Shown here one piece after another: positions 7,305 to 15,526 of a stretch of DNA of 64,000 bases. The position numbers and the translations under genes were made by a program. Under the pieces are notes generated by a model that saw only the letters and a list, made by a program, of their open reading frames with translations, was not told where the DNA came from and did not search any database. Source of the stretch: Streptomyces sp. NBC_00510 (lineage in GTDB: Bacteria > Actinomycetota > Actinomycetes > Streptomycetales > Streptomycetaceae); NCBI GenBank assembly GCA_036013505.1, contig CP107851.1, positions 7,550,001-7,614,000 on the forward strand. The letters run 5' to 3'. Each line of letters opens with the position of its first letter. Within the stretch, counting starts at the first letter, position 1.

Positions 7305-7778
7305 ATGACTGCGGAGAGTGACGAGCGGGAGGTGGCCGTGGCCATGGATCCCGCGACCGTCGACAACGGGGACGGCGGGGACGTGGAGCCCGAGGGCTCC
7401 GAGCGCCCGCTGGGGTCGAGGGCGCCACGTTTCATCCGGCGCTCCCGCGCGCTGCACGTGAGCTGGCAGGTCGGGGTCTTCCTGGTGGGTCTGGCGATCG
7501 TCGGGACGGGCGTGGTCCTGCTCCCGCTGCCGGGGCCCGGCTGGGTGGTGATCTTCGCCGGCATGGCCGTCTGGGCGACCGAGTTCGTCTGGGCCCAGCT
7601 GGTGCTGCGCTGGACGAAGCGGAAGGTGACCGAGGCGGCACAGAAGGCGCTCGACCCGAAGGTGCGGCGGCGGAACCTGACGCTGACCGCCATCGGGCTG
7701 GTGATCATCGGCGTCCTGCTGGGGTACTACCTCTGGCGGTTCGGCTTCGTGATGCCGTGGAAGGCCGACCTGCACTGA
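7305..7778 (+). CDS. PGPGW/TIGR02611-family membrane protein
   Basis: The 157-residue protein has an acidic N-terminal region, a membrane hairpin (~58-95) containing LPGPGWVVIFAGM, and a third segment near 128-146 (LTAIGLVIIGVLLGYYLWRF). The PGPGW signature defines a family of small membrane proteins common in Actinobacteria whose role is unknown. Start ATG 7305 follows TTGGGAG. It is divergent from ssgB. Confidence 0.85.
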   Translation: MTAESDEREVAVAMDPATVDNGDGGDVEPEGSERPLGSRAPRFIRRSRALHVSWQVGVFLVGLAIVGTGVVLLPLPGPGWVVIFAGMAVWATEFVWAQLVLRWTKRKVTEAAQKALDPKVRRRNLTLTAIGLVIIGVLLGYYLWRFGFVMPWKADLH

Positions 7779-7840
7779 GGGCGCACCGTCCGCGATGGTC
7801 GGGGCACCCGCTGACATGCGGTAATGTTGTTCCCGCACCG

Positions 7841-7912
7841 GGGCGATTAGCTCAGCGGGAGAGCACTTCGTTCACACCGAAGGGGTCACTGGTTCGATCC
7901 CAGTATCGCCCA
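7841..7912 (+). tRNA. tRNA-Val (CAC), copy 1
   Basis: The acceptor GGGCGAT/ATCGCCC, the D-arm TTAGCTCAGC and the anticodon stem CTTCG/CGAAG with loop TTCACAC (anticodon CAC) are all present. T-arm GGTTCGATCC, discriminator A at 7912, CCA not encoded. A TAATGT -10-like hexamer lies at 7822-7827, and the hairpin at 7921-7956 follows. Confidence 0.96.
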
Positions 7913-7920
7913 CCCGGACC

Positions 7921-7956
7921 GAGGGCCCGGAAGCCGAGAGCGGCTTCCGGGCCCTC
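7921..7956 (+). terminator. terminator of tRNA-Val (CAC) copy 1
   Basis: A perfect 16-bp stem (7921-7936 with 7941-7956) with loop AGAG lies 9 bases after the tRNA discriminator base. Confidence 0.85.
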
Positions 7957-7994
7957 GTCGTCGTGTCCGGCGGTTGTGCTGTTCCGGTGAGCAT

Positions 7995-8076
7995 GGGAAG
8001 CGCTTTCCGTCATTCTCCGCCTTACCGATTGACGCCTCGGCGGGGTCTCCCTACGGTTTCTCGGCAAGCGCTTGCC
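7995..8076 (+). promoter_or_regulatory. sugar-ABC operon promoter with two LacI-type operators
   Basis: The promoter is -35 TTGACG (8029-8034), a 17-bp spacer and -10 TACGGT (8052-8057). One LacI-family operator, GGGAAGCGCTTTCC (7995-8008, one asymmetric pair), lies upstream. A perfect palindrome GGCAAGCGCTTGCC (8063-8076) covers the expected transcription start. The centres are 68 bp apart, a spacing fit for looping. No LacI-type gene is in the window, so the repressor acts from elsewhere. Confidence 0.75.
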
Positions 8077-8135
8077 TTAATCGTTTCAGGCCCTCCGCGG
8101 GACGCGGGGTGGCGTCTGCCCGAAGGAGGCATGTC

Positions 8136-9425
8136 GTGGGCGTTCGACGGAGTGTGCGCGGGCCGCGGGGCCGCGGGGCCTTGGGGCCGGCGCGGCCGCG
8201 ATCGCCGCGCTGGGGCTGCTGGCGGCCGGCTGCGGGGGCGGTGGCGACCCGGACGGCGGGACCGTGACCATCCGCTACTCGTGGTGGGGCGCCCAGGACC
8301 GGGCGGAGCTGATCCGGAAGACGGTCGCGCTCTTCGAGAGGGGCCACCCGCACATCAAGGTCACGACCGACTTCGCCGAGTACGCCGACTTCTGGAGCAA
8401 GTTCAACACGCAGGCCGCCGGCGGCAACGCCCCCGACGTCTTCCAGAACTCCGTCGCCTTCCTGCGCAAGTACGGCGAGAAGGACCTGCTGCTCGACCTG
8501 AACACCCAGGTCAAGGCCGGCAACCTCGGCATGGACGACTTCCGGGCCGGCCTGGAGAAGGCCGGCGAGGTCGACGGCAAGCTGCTCGGCGTCCCCGTCG
8601 GCGGCAACACCTTCGCCCTGGTCTACAGCCCCGCGGCCTTCGAGCGCGTCGGCGTCACCCCCGCCGCCGGCTGGACGTGGGACGAGTTCGACGCCGCCGT
8701 CCACAAGATCAGCGCCGCCGAGGGCGACCGCTACGGCGCCAGCGACAACGGCGGGGTCATGTACCTGTACGACCTCTACCTGCGCCAGAACGGCAAGGCG
8801 TTCTTCACCGCCGACAACGAGCTCGGCTTCGCCGAGGCCGACCTCCGGCAGTGGTGGGGCGACCACTACGCCGACAACAAGGCGGGCGACCTGGTCCCGG
8901 CCAAGAAGAGCGAGCAGATCAAGCCCAAGTCCTCGGTCAGCGGCGACCTTTCCGCCGCCGAGTTCACCTGGGACAACTTCATCGTCCGCTACGCCGCCGA
9001 GACCGGCACCGAGCTCGCCCTGGCCCCGGTCCCGACCACCGACGGCACCAGGACCGGTCAGTACATCTCCTCGCTCATGCTCAGCGGCTCGGCCCACACC
9101 GAGCACCCCTGAGGAGGTCGCGGAGTTCATCGACTTCACGGTCCACGACCCCGAGGTCGGGAAGATCATGGGCTACAACCGCGGCGTCCTGCCCACGAAC
9201 GCCCAGTTCGACGCCTACCGGCCGACCGGCGTCGACGCGCAGATCGCCGCGTACGAGAAGTCCGTGAGCGGCGTCATCGAGCCGATCACCCCGCACCCGG
9301 CGGGTGCGGACGTCGCGGAGGCGGCCTTCCTGCGGATCTACGGCGACGTCGCCCTGGGCAAGACCTCGGTCGACGACGCCGTCACACAGTTCTTCAGCGA
9401 GGCGAAGACCGCGCTCGGCTCCTGA
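8136..9425 (+). pseudogene. sugar ABC transporter binding lipoprotein, frameshifted
   Basis: This is a family 1 extracellular solute-binding protein split over three frames. The start GTG 8136 is well placed after AAGGAGG (8123-8129) and reads VGVRRSVRG..RGALG. At the TTGGGG run (8181-8186) one G appears to be missing, after which the signal peptide continues in the next frame to a lipobox LLAAGC (C at 8231-8233). The main domain reads on to SAHTEHP, where a stop TGA at 9110-9112 arises from one extra base. The remaining frame (9113-9425) continues EEVAEFIDFTVHDPEVGKIM and ends normally. The two indels would prevent a functional protein unless they are sequencing errors. The substrate is unknown, presumably a sugar. 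Confidence 0.8.
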
Positions 9426-9434
9426 GGACATCCC

Positions 9435-10415
9435 GTGACGCGCACCCAGACCGCCGGGCCGGATGTCGCCGAGCGGCGCCGCACCCCGCAGGACCGGCCC
9501 CCGGAAGGCCGGCGGCGGGGACGCCGGGAGACCCAGGCCGGCCACCTGTTCCTGACCCCGTGGTGCATCGGCGTCCTGCTGCTGACGCTGGGCCCGATGC
9601 TCGTCTCGCTCTACCTGGCCTTCACCGACTACAACCTCTTCGACTCCCCGAGGTGGATCGGGCTGAGGAACTTCCGCGACATGTTCGCCGACGACCGCTG
9701 GTGGCACTCGGTGCGCGTGACGCTGGAGTACGTGCTGGTCGGCACCCCGCTCAAGCTCGCCGCGGCACATGCCGTGGCACTGCTGCTGGTCAGGCCCCGT
9801 CGCGGCCAGGGCTTCTACCGCTCCGCCTTCTACGCCCCGTCGCTGATCGGGGCGAGCGTCAGCATCGGCATCGTGTGGCGCTCGGTCTTCCAGGACGACG
9901 CCGTCGTGGACCGCGCGCTGCACCTCGCCGGCTGGGACGTCGGCGGCTGGGTCGGCGACCCGGACTGGTCGCTGCCCACCCTCGTCACCCTGACCGTCTG
10001 GCAATTCGGCGCCCCGATGGTGATCTTCCTGGCGGGGCTGAAGCAGGTGCCGCGGGAACTGTACGAGGCGGCGGAGGTCGACGGGGCCGGGGCCTGGCGG
10101 CGGTTCCTGTCCATCACCCTGCCGCTGATCTCGCCGGTGCTCTTCTTCAACCTGCTGCTCGAACTCATCCACTCCTTCCAGGTCTTCACCTCGGCGGTGG
10201 TCCTCGGAGGGAGCGGCGGCGGGGCCGGCGGCCCGGCCGACTCCCTGCTCGTCTACACCTGGTACCTGTACGAACAGGGCTTCCGCAACCTCCGCATGGG
10301 CTACGCGTCCGCCATGGCCTGGATGCTGATGCTGGGCATCGGCCTGCTGACCGCGCTGCTGTTCCGCACCCAGCGCAACTGGGTCCACTACGAGGAAGGG
10401 ACGGACGCCCGATGA
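9435..10415 (+). CDS. sugar ABC transporter permease (MalF-like)
   Basis: The 326-residue permease is intact. It has a basic N-terminal tail, about six membrane segments and the EAA loop ELYEAAEVDGAGAWRRFLSITLPLISP (~209-235), which contacts the ATPase. It begins at GTG 9435, ten bases after the binding-protein frame ends, with GAGGA as ribosome site, and overlaps the next permease by ATGA. No ATPase gene is present. Streptomyces sugar importers often share the MsiK ATPase encoded elsewhere. With both partners broken, it probably no longer works. Confidence 0.88.
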   Translation: MTRTQTAGPDVAERRRTPQDRPPEGRRRGRRETQAGHLFLTPWCIGVLLLTLGPMLVSLYLAFTDYNLFDSPRWIGLRNFRDMFADDRWWHSVRVTLEYVLVGTPLKLAAAHAVALLLVRPRRGQGFYRSAFYAPSLIGASVSIGIVWRSVFQDDAVVDRALHLAGWDVGGWVGDPDWSLPTLVTLTVWQFGAPMVIFLAGLKQVPRELYEAAEVDGAGAWRRFLSITLPLISPVLFFNLLLELIHSFQVFTSAVVLGGSGGGAGGPADSLLVYTWYLYEQGFRNLRMGYASAMAWMLMLGIGLLTALLFRTQRNWVHYEEGTDAR

Positions 10416-11265
10416 CCTCCTTCGCCACGGCCCGCCGCCGCACGGCGCGCACCCTCGCCTGGCACGCGGGCGCCCTGGCCCTGCTCGTGGTGATCCTCTA
10501 CCCGGTGGTGTGGCTGGTGGGCGCCTCGCTCAAGCCCGGCGACGAGATCGTCGGCAGCCTGGAACTGCTGCCCGGCCGCCCCATCGCCGACAACTACCGG
10601 CGGCTGACCCGTGGCATCGCCGACATCCCGTCTCCACCTTCTTCACCAACTCGCTCTTCCTGGCCGTCGGTTCTGTGGTGGGCGTGCTCATCTCCTGCTC
10701 GCTGGCGGCCTACGCCTTCGCCAGGATCCGCTTCGCCGGGCGCAACCTGCTCTTCGCGGTCATGATCTCGACGCTGCTGCTGCCCTTCCAGGTGCTCATC
10801 ATCCCGCAGTACGTGCTCTTCCGGCTCGGCCTGATCAACACTTACGTTCCGTTGCTGCTCGGGAAATACCTCGCCGCGGACGCGTTCTTCGTCTTTCTCA
10901 TGGCGCAATTCATGCGCAATCTCCCGCGGGAATTGGACGAGGCGGCGCGCATCGACGGCTGCGGACATCTGCGCATCTATTGGAGCATCGTGCTCCCTTT
11001 GTGCCGGCCCGCCCTCATCGCGAGCGCCATCTTCACGTTCATCTGGTCCTGGAACGATTTCATCGGGCCCCTGCTGTACCTGAACGAGCCCGACAAGTAC
11101 ACGGTCTCGCTCGGGCTGAAGATGTTCATCGACCAGGACAGCGTGGCCGACTATGGCGGCATGGTCGCCATGTCGCTGGTCGCCCTCCTGCCCGTGCTCC
11201 TCTTCTTCCTCGCCTTCCAGCGCCACCTGGTCGAGGGAGCGGCCACCTCCGGATTGAAGGGCTGA
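10412..11265 (+). pseudogene. sugar ABC transporter permease (MalG-like), frameshifted
   Basis: The start ATG 10412 overlaps the previous stop, and the first ~72 codons encode a normal MalG-type N-terminus (basic tail, first membrane segment, DNYRRLTRGIADIP). At 10630/10631 one G appears to be missing: CCCGTCTCC where CCCGGTCTCC would read IPVSTFFTNS. The remaining frame to 11265 carries the other membrane segments and the EAA loop ELDEAARIDGCGHLRIYWSIVLPL. Codons at ~10840-11050 use unusually many A/T third bases. Third indel in this operon. Confidence 0.8.
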
Positions 11266-11270
11266 GGCCC

Positions 11271-11840
11271 ATGGCGTTCGGCGGTGCCGACGGTGCGCGT
11301 CCCCGTGCGGACCGGTTCGCGCTGTTCGCCGAGTGCCTGCTGACCGGGGTGTGGCTGGTGGCCGCCGCGCTGCCGCTGGTCACCGCGCTGCCCGCGTTCG
11401 CCGCCGCCTGCGGGCACTTGCGGCGGCACCTTGACGGGGAGCGGTCCACATGGCGCGACTTCGCGGCGGAGACCGCGGTCGCGACCCGCGCCGGGTGGCG
11501 CTGGACGCTGCTGTGGTGGGGCGTGCTCACGCTGCTCGGGCTCGACCTGGCGGTGGCCCGCTCCGGGATGCCCGGTGGGGGAGCGTTCACGTGTGTTGGT
11601 GTCCTGGCAGCGGTCGCCCTCGTGGTGACGGGGCTTCGCGCGGCTGCGCTCTGGCGGCCCGGGGAGGGCGGCCGGGGTGCGGCCGGCCGGGCGGTGCGGT
11701 GCGTCGTGGGCGACCCCGGGGGGACGCTGCTGCTCGCGGGCGGGGTGGTGGTGGTCGGGGTGGCCGCGTGGATGCTTCTGCCGCTGGGGGCGGTGGCGTT
11801 GGGGTGCGTGGCGGTGGAACGCCGTGCGGGTGCGCTGTGA
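11271..11840 (+). CDS. DUF624 (YesL-like) membrane protein
   Basis: The 189-residue protein has a hydrophobic pattern of five or so membrane segments and the DUF624 start RFALFAECLLTGVWLVAAALPLVTALPAFAAACGHLRR. DUF624 proteins usually sit beside sugar ABC transporter genes, as here, but their role is unknown. It starts at ATG 11271, 5 bp after the permease frame, and is the last gene of the operon. The reading frame is intact. The repeat region follows at once. Confidence 0.82.
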   Translation: MAFGGADGARPRADRFALFAECLLTGVWLVAAALPLVTALPAFAAACGHLRRHLDGERSTWRDFAAETAVATRAGWRWTLLWWGVLTLLGLDLAVARSGMPGGGAFTCVGVLAAVALVVTGLRAAALWRPGEGGRGAAGRAVRCVVGDPGGTLLLAGGVVVVGVAAWMLLPLGAVALGCVAVERRAGAL

Positions 11841-11859
11841 TGGCGGCCGGGGTGCCCCT

Positions 11860-12150
11860 TGTGGCCCGGTGGCTGTGTGCGGGTTGTTTGCGCCTGCGGC
11901 GGGCGGTTCCCCGCCGCCCTCCCGGTTGCCCGGCGCGATTGGTGCGGGCCTGCGCATCGTGTGCCTGGGTCGGGGCCGCGCCGGCGCACTCCCCCAGCCT
12001 TCGGCCGGGGGGACCCCCACAGCGCTCGCGGTTTACGTCCACATCTTCTGGCACCGCGTTCACCGCTCGTCGCTTCCGGGCGCACCCCGCCACACCCCCT
12101 CCGGTTGTCGGGGCGCACGACGGCCGGTGGGGGGGTGGGTAAGGCACTTG
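11860..12150 (+). repeat. modular intergenic repeat, copy B
   Basis: Same modules as copy A in the same orientation. The 28-mer beginning GTGCGGGTTGTTTGCG lies at 11877-11904, one 29-mer CCCCCAGCCTTCGG...GACCCCCA at 11991-12019, GCTCGCGGTTTAC at 12023-12035 and the CACCCCGCCACACCCCCTCC module at about 12082-12101. The central part (11905-11990) is diverged from copy A. It lies just after the DUF624 gene; no gene is seen here. Confidence 0.85.
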
Positions 12151-12164
12151 CGGTGACCCCGGAC

Positions 12165-12466
12165 CGCTTTCTGACCCCGTCCGGCCGTCATGCGCCCACA
12201 CGACCGGGAGGGGGTGTGGCGGGGTGCGCCCATGGGGGTCCCCCCGGCCGAAGGCTGGGGGCGTACCCCGGCGCGGCACCGACCCCACAACGACCGCGCG
12301 AGGCGGTCACTGACCGCGCCGGGCAATCGGGCGGGCGGGCGGGGGATGCCCGCCGCAGGCGCAAACAACCCGCACGCAACAACCGGCCAGCCCGGCGCAG
12401 CCGCCCGCAGGCGCAACGAACCCGCACACGACAAGCGGGCCGCAACCACGACCCACCGGCACATTC
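12165..12466 (-). repeat. modular intergenic repeat, copy C (inverted)
   Basis: Minus-strand copy facing copy B. The 29-mer is at 12233-12261, the ~65-bp GGTCAGTGACC block at about 12262-12330 and the 28-mer at 12348-12375. A degenerate extra 28-mer lies near 12405-12430. The 65-bp block is almost identical to that of copy A and absent from copy B. It fills the end of the gap before the minus-strand membrane gene. Confidence 0.85.
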
Positions 12467-14812
12467 TTAGCGGAAGCGCCCCAGTGCGTCCCGCACGCGC
12501 CGGACGTCGCGCAGACGGCGCTCGTACGTCGCCCCGACCCCGAGCAGGAGGACGCCCGCCAGGGCGAGCGGCACCCAGCGGGGGACCGCGCCGAGGGCCT
12601 GGGCGATGTAGGGGGCGAGTTCGTGCAGCGCGTCGAGCGCGAGCACGCCCGCCCCCAGGAGGAGCGGCGCCGCCAACCGGTGGCGGGCACCGAGGAGCAT
12701 CACGGCGAGCGAGGCCGCGCCCAGGGTCAGGGGGCGGACCCAGCCGGGGTCGCCCCAGGCGGCGGCGAGGCTGGGCAGGAGGGTCGCGCAGAGCCCGGGG
12801 GCGTAGGCGGCCCAGGACGAGAACGCGGGGTCGCGGCGCCGCCGCAGGGCGCCGACGGCCAGGGCGGCGACCGTGATGGGGAGGGTGTACGCCTCCGGGA
12901 CGTGGACGTCGGACGCCGCGAGGCGTACCCAACTCGCGGCGATCATCAGGCAGGTCGCGGCGTAGCCGAGCCACCGCCGGTCGGCCCGCAGCGCCGCGAC
13001 GGCCGCGGCGAGGACGCCCGCGAGGGCGAGGGCCAGGGCGAGGAGTGCGGGGTCGTCGGCGACGAGGCCGATCGCGAGCAGGGCCGCGGCGTGGCCGGGG
13101 TGCTCGAAGGGGCGTCCGGGGGCGCGGAGGGCGGCGGCCTGGGCGGCCGCGGCGATCGCGAGGAGGGTGAACGCGGCCGCGTGGGCGGGCAGTCCGGTCC
13201 AGGCCAGGCCCGCCGCGCAGGCGACCACGGCGGCGGCGCTCACCACGCGGGTGCGCGGGGCCACGGCGTACAGCGCGCCGAAGCAGGCCAGCAGCACGGC
13301 GAGCACGGTGAGCGTCGTCGTGCGCTCCGGGTGGGCCCACGCGACGGCCGTCACGGCGAGCCCGCACGCGCTCACCAGGGCGGTCCAGGTGAGCGCCCGG
13401 GCCGACAGCGCGAGCAGGGCGGCCACGACGACGAGCCGTACGGGCAGCGGGCCGGGCACGCACACGGCGACCGAGGCCGCCACCAGGGCGCCGGAGGCGG
13501 CGAGGGGGGCGTACGGGGTGGCGCGGTGCAGCCGCGCGGCCGTGGCCAGTTCCGCGGCGAGCAGGCCGGTGACAGCGACCGCGCTGTACGGGCCCTCCCA
13601 CGCGTCGGGCGTGACCACGCCCACGATCAGCGAGGGCAGGGCCCACAGCAGTGCCAGGGCGTGCACCGCGGCGGCGCCGGCCGCGAGACCGGCGGCCACC
13701 GGGCGGAGGCGGGCCGGGACGGCGAGGGCCGCCGCGCCGAGGACGAGCGCCGCGCACGCCAGGTATCCCGGCACGATCCAGTCGCCGGGCACACCCGACC
13801 GTACGATCCCGCCGGCCGCGCCCACGACCGCGAGCGCCGCGACCCCGGACAGGATCCCCGACACGGAGGCGGGCACCGCGGGCCGCAGCGCGACGGTGAG
13901 CGCCACCGCGGCGGCGCCCAGCAGCAGCACGCCCGCGCGCAGTGCCGCTCCGCCGTCGTCGGCCGAGACGGAGAGCCCGCCCGCGGTGAGCAGCGCGCCC
14001 AGACCGACGGCCGTCCCGGCGACGGCGGCGGTGATCCGCGTCCCGCGCCCGCCGGTGAGGAGGGCGGCCGCCGCGTCCAGCGCGGCCGTGACGAGCAGGG
14101 CGGCCGCGAGCCCGTACGCCGACTCCGCGGCCGACGCCCAAAGCGCCAGGGGGAGTTGACCGATCACCACGGCGAGGGGCACCGGCAGCACCAGCCGCCC
14201 GAGCGCCTTCCCGTATCCGGCCCAGAGCGCGGCGACGACGGCCAGGGACACCGCCGCGAAGCGCAGCCCGTCGGCGCCGGAGAACGCCACGCGGTGCAGC
14301 GCGTACGCGTCGAGCAGCAGCAGGACGAGGCCGAGGCAGGCGACCACCTCGGCCGTCGCGGTCAGCGTGCGGCGCAGCAGCAGGACGGGGACGCCCGTCG
14401 CCGCGAGGGTGAGCGCGCCCAGGACGGCGGCACGTCCGCCGATGCCGAGGTGGCCCCAGCTGATGACGGTGAACGCGATCGCGGCGACCGCCAGCAGCAC
14501 ACCGCCCAGGGCGAGCAGCAGGTTCTGCACCGCGCGGGGCGACGTCTCGCGGCGCGGCGGGGCACCCCATGGCGTGCCCCACGGCGCCGGCGGGTACGGC
14601 GGACGCAGTTGCGCCAGCAACTGCCCGCGGCGCGCGATGAGGCGGCCGCGTTCGGCGTCCAGCCGCAGGAGGGCGCGGTCGGTCTCGCGCAGTTCCTCGG
14701 CGACCGGCCCGACCAGGGGCAGCGCGCAGCGCGGGCACGCGGGCGGCGCCGTCGCGGGCAGGTAGGTGCCGCACGCGGGGCAGCGGTCGTGCGGCGGGGG
14801 CATCGTCTCCAT
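12467..14812 (-). CDS. large multi-pass membrane protein with N-terminal zinc ribbon
   Basis: The ~781-residue protein starts with a four-Cys ribbon (CPACG...CPRC, residues ~11-32). A helical, charged stretch follows (EELRETDRALLRLDAERGRLIARRGQLLAQL, given as residues ~40-70). Then come about 20 or more Ala/Leu/Val-rich membrane segments to the end. I recognise no transporter or enzyme motif. The layout resembles actinobacterial proteins annotated only as zinc-ribbon membrane proteins. ATG 14812 is chosen; GTG/ATG alternatives at 14848 and 14803 have equally poor ribosome sites. Divergent from the SRPBCC gene. Confidence 0.75.
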   Translation of the reverse strand: METMPPPHDRCPACGTYLPATAPPACPRCALPLVGPVAEELRETDRALLRLDAERGRLIARRGQLLAQLRPPYPPAPWGTPWGAPPRRETSPRAVQNLLLALGGVLLAVAAIAFTVISWGHLGIGGRAAVLGALTLAATGVPVLLLRRTLTATAEVVACLGLVLLLLDAYALHRVAFSGADGLRFAAVSLAVVAALWAGYGKALGRLVLPVPLAVVIGQLPLALWASAAESAYGLAAALLVTAALDAAAALLTGGRGTRITAAVAGTAVGLGALLTAGGLSVSADDGGAALRAGVLLLGAAAVALTVALRPAVPASVSGILSGVAALAVVGAAGGIVRSGVPGDWIVPGYLACAALVLGAAALAVPARLRPVAAGLAAGAAAVHALALLWALPSLIVGVVTPDAWEGPYSAVAVTGLLAAELATAARLHRATPYAPLAASGALVAASVAVCVPGPLPVRLVVVAALLALSARALTWTALVSACGLAVTAVAWAHPERTTTLTVLAVLLACFGALYAVAPRTRVVSAAAVVACAAGLAWTGLPAHAAAFTLLAIAAAAQAAALRAPGRPFEHPGHAAALLAIGLVADDPALLALALALAGVLAAAVAALRADRRWLGYAATCLMIAASWVRLAASDVHVPEAYTLPITVAALAVGALRRRRDPAFSSWAAYAPGLCATLLPSLAAAWGDPGWVRPLTLGAASLAVMLLGARHRLAAPLLLGAGVLALDALHELAPYIAQALGAVPRWVPLALAGVLLLGVGATYERRLRDVRRVRDALGRFR

Positions 14813-14892
14813 GGCTCGGAGTGTGGCGCGGCCCACGTGCGCGGACATGCGCGCTGGTACTCAGATCCGTGCTGAGTACGCACACTGGCTCC

Positions 14893-15369
14893 ATGGACTG
14901 GAGCCGTTACCGTTTCCGCAGTCTGTGGCGGATCGCCGCCCCGCCCGAGGCCGTGTACGGCCTCCTGGAGCGCCCGCACGAGTACCCGGCCTGGTGGCCC
15001 CAGGTCCGCGAGGTGCGGCGGACCGGCGAGACCGCCGGCACCCTGCGCTTCCGCTCGGTCCTGCCGTACGACCTGTTCGTCACCGCGCACCAGACCCGAC
15101 GCGACCCGCGCGCGGGGGTCCTGGAGGTGGCGATGTACGGGGACCTGGAGGGGTGGGTGCGGTGGACGGTCGGCGCGGACGGGCCGGGCGGCGGCACCCG
15201 GCTGCTCTTCGAGGAGGACGTGATCGTCAACAAGCCGCTGATGCGACGGCTGGCCGTCCCGTGCCGGCCGCTGTTCCGGGCGAACCACGCCCTGATGATG
15301 CGGCAGGGGCGGCGGGGCCTGTCCGCCCGGCTGCGCGCGGCGGGGGCACCGGGCCGGGAAGCCGTTTGA
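14893..15369 (+). CDS. SRPBCC (START-like) family protein
   Basis: The 158-residue protein has the START/polyketide-cyclase-like opening SLWRIAAPPEAVYGLLERPHEYPAWWPQVREVR. The following strands are FRSVLPYDLFVTAHQ and GGTRLLFEEDVIV, and a long C-terminal helix ends the fold. Such proteins bind hydrophobic ligands; the ligand is unknown here. ATG 14893 is chosen because the fold begins right after it. It is divergent from the membrane protein gene, and a tRNA gene follows. Confidence 0.82.
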   Translation: MDWSRYRFRSLWRIAAPPEAVYGLLERPHEYPAWWPQVREVRRTGETAGTLRFRSVLPYDLFVTAHQTRRDPRAGVLEVAMYGDLEGWVRWTVGADGPGGGTRLLFEEDVIVNKPLMRRLAVPCRPLFRANHALMMRQGRRGLSARLRAAGAPGREAV

Positions 15370-15407
15370 ACGCAGCCGCCCGCGCCCTGTATTGTTCTGG
15401 TCGTCCC

Positions 15408-15479
15408 GGGCGATTAGCTCAGCGGGAGAGCACTTCGTTCACACCGAAGGGGTCACTGGTTCGATCCCAGTATCGCCCA
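15408..15479 (+). tRNA. tRNA-Val (CAC), copy 2
   Basis: Identical over all 72 bases to the tRNA at 7841-7912: acceptor GGGCGAT/ATCGCCC, anticodon CAC in loop TTCACAC, discriminator A at 15479, no encoded CCA. A TATTGT -10-like hexamer lies at 15389-15394. Confidence 0.96.
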
Positions 15480-15484
15480 CCCTC

Positions 15485-15519
15485 ACGAAGGGCCGGTCCA
15501 TCACGGACCGGCCCTTCGT
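15485..15519. terminator. terminator of tRNA-Val (CAC) copy 2
   Basis: A perfect 15-bp stem (15485-15499 with 15505-15519), loop ATCAC, lies between the tRNA and the convergent exonuclease gene, so it may act in both directions. Confidence 0.85.
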
Positions 15520-15526
15520 CGTGTGC

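Noticed and set aside
4334..12261. Repeated 29-mers considered as a CRISPR array
   Set aside because: Only one or two units occur per site, spacers are not of constant size, no cas genes are present and one copy is inverted.
12467..12480. Possible gene within repeat copies (short frames at 4191-4454 and 12188-12445)
   Set aside because: The frames follow the repeat sequence, change length between copies and encode Arg/Pro-rich nonsense.
7841..15479. tRNA-Val genes considered as attachment sites of an integrated element
   Set aside because: No integrase, excisionase or plasmid replication genes lie between or beside them, and both tRNA genes are complete.
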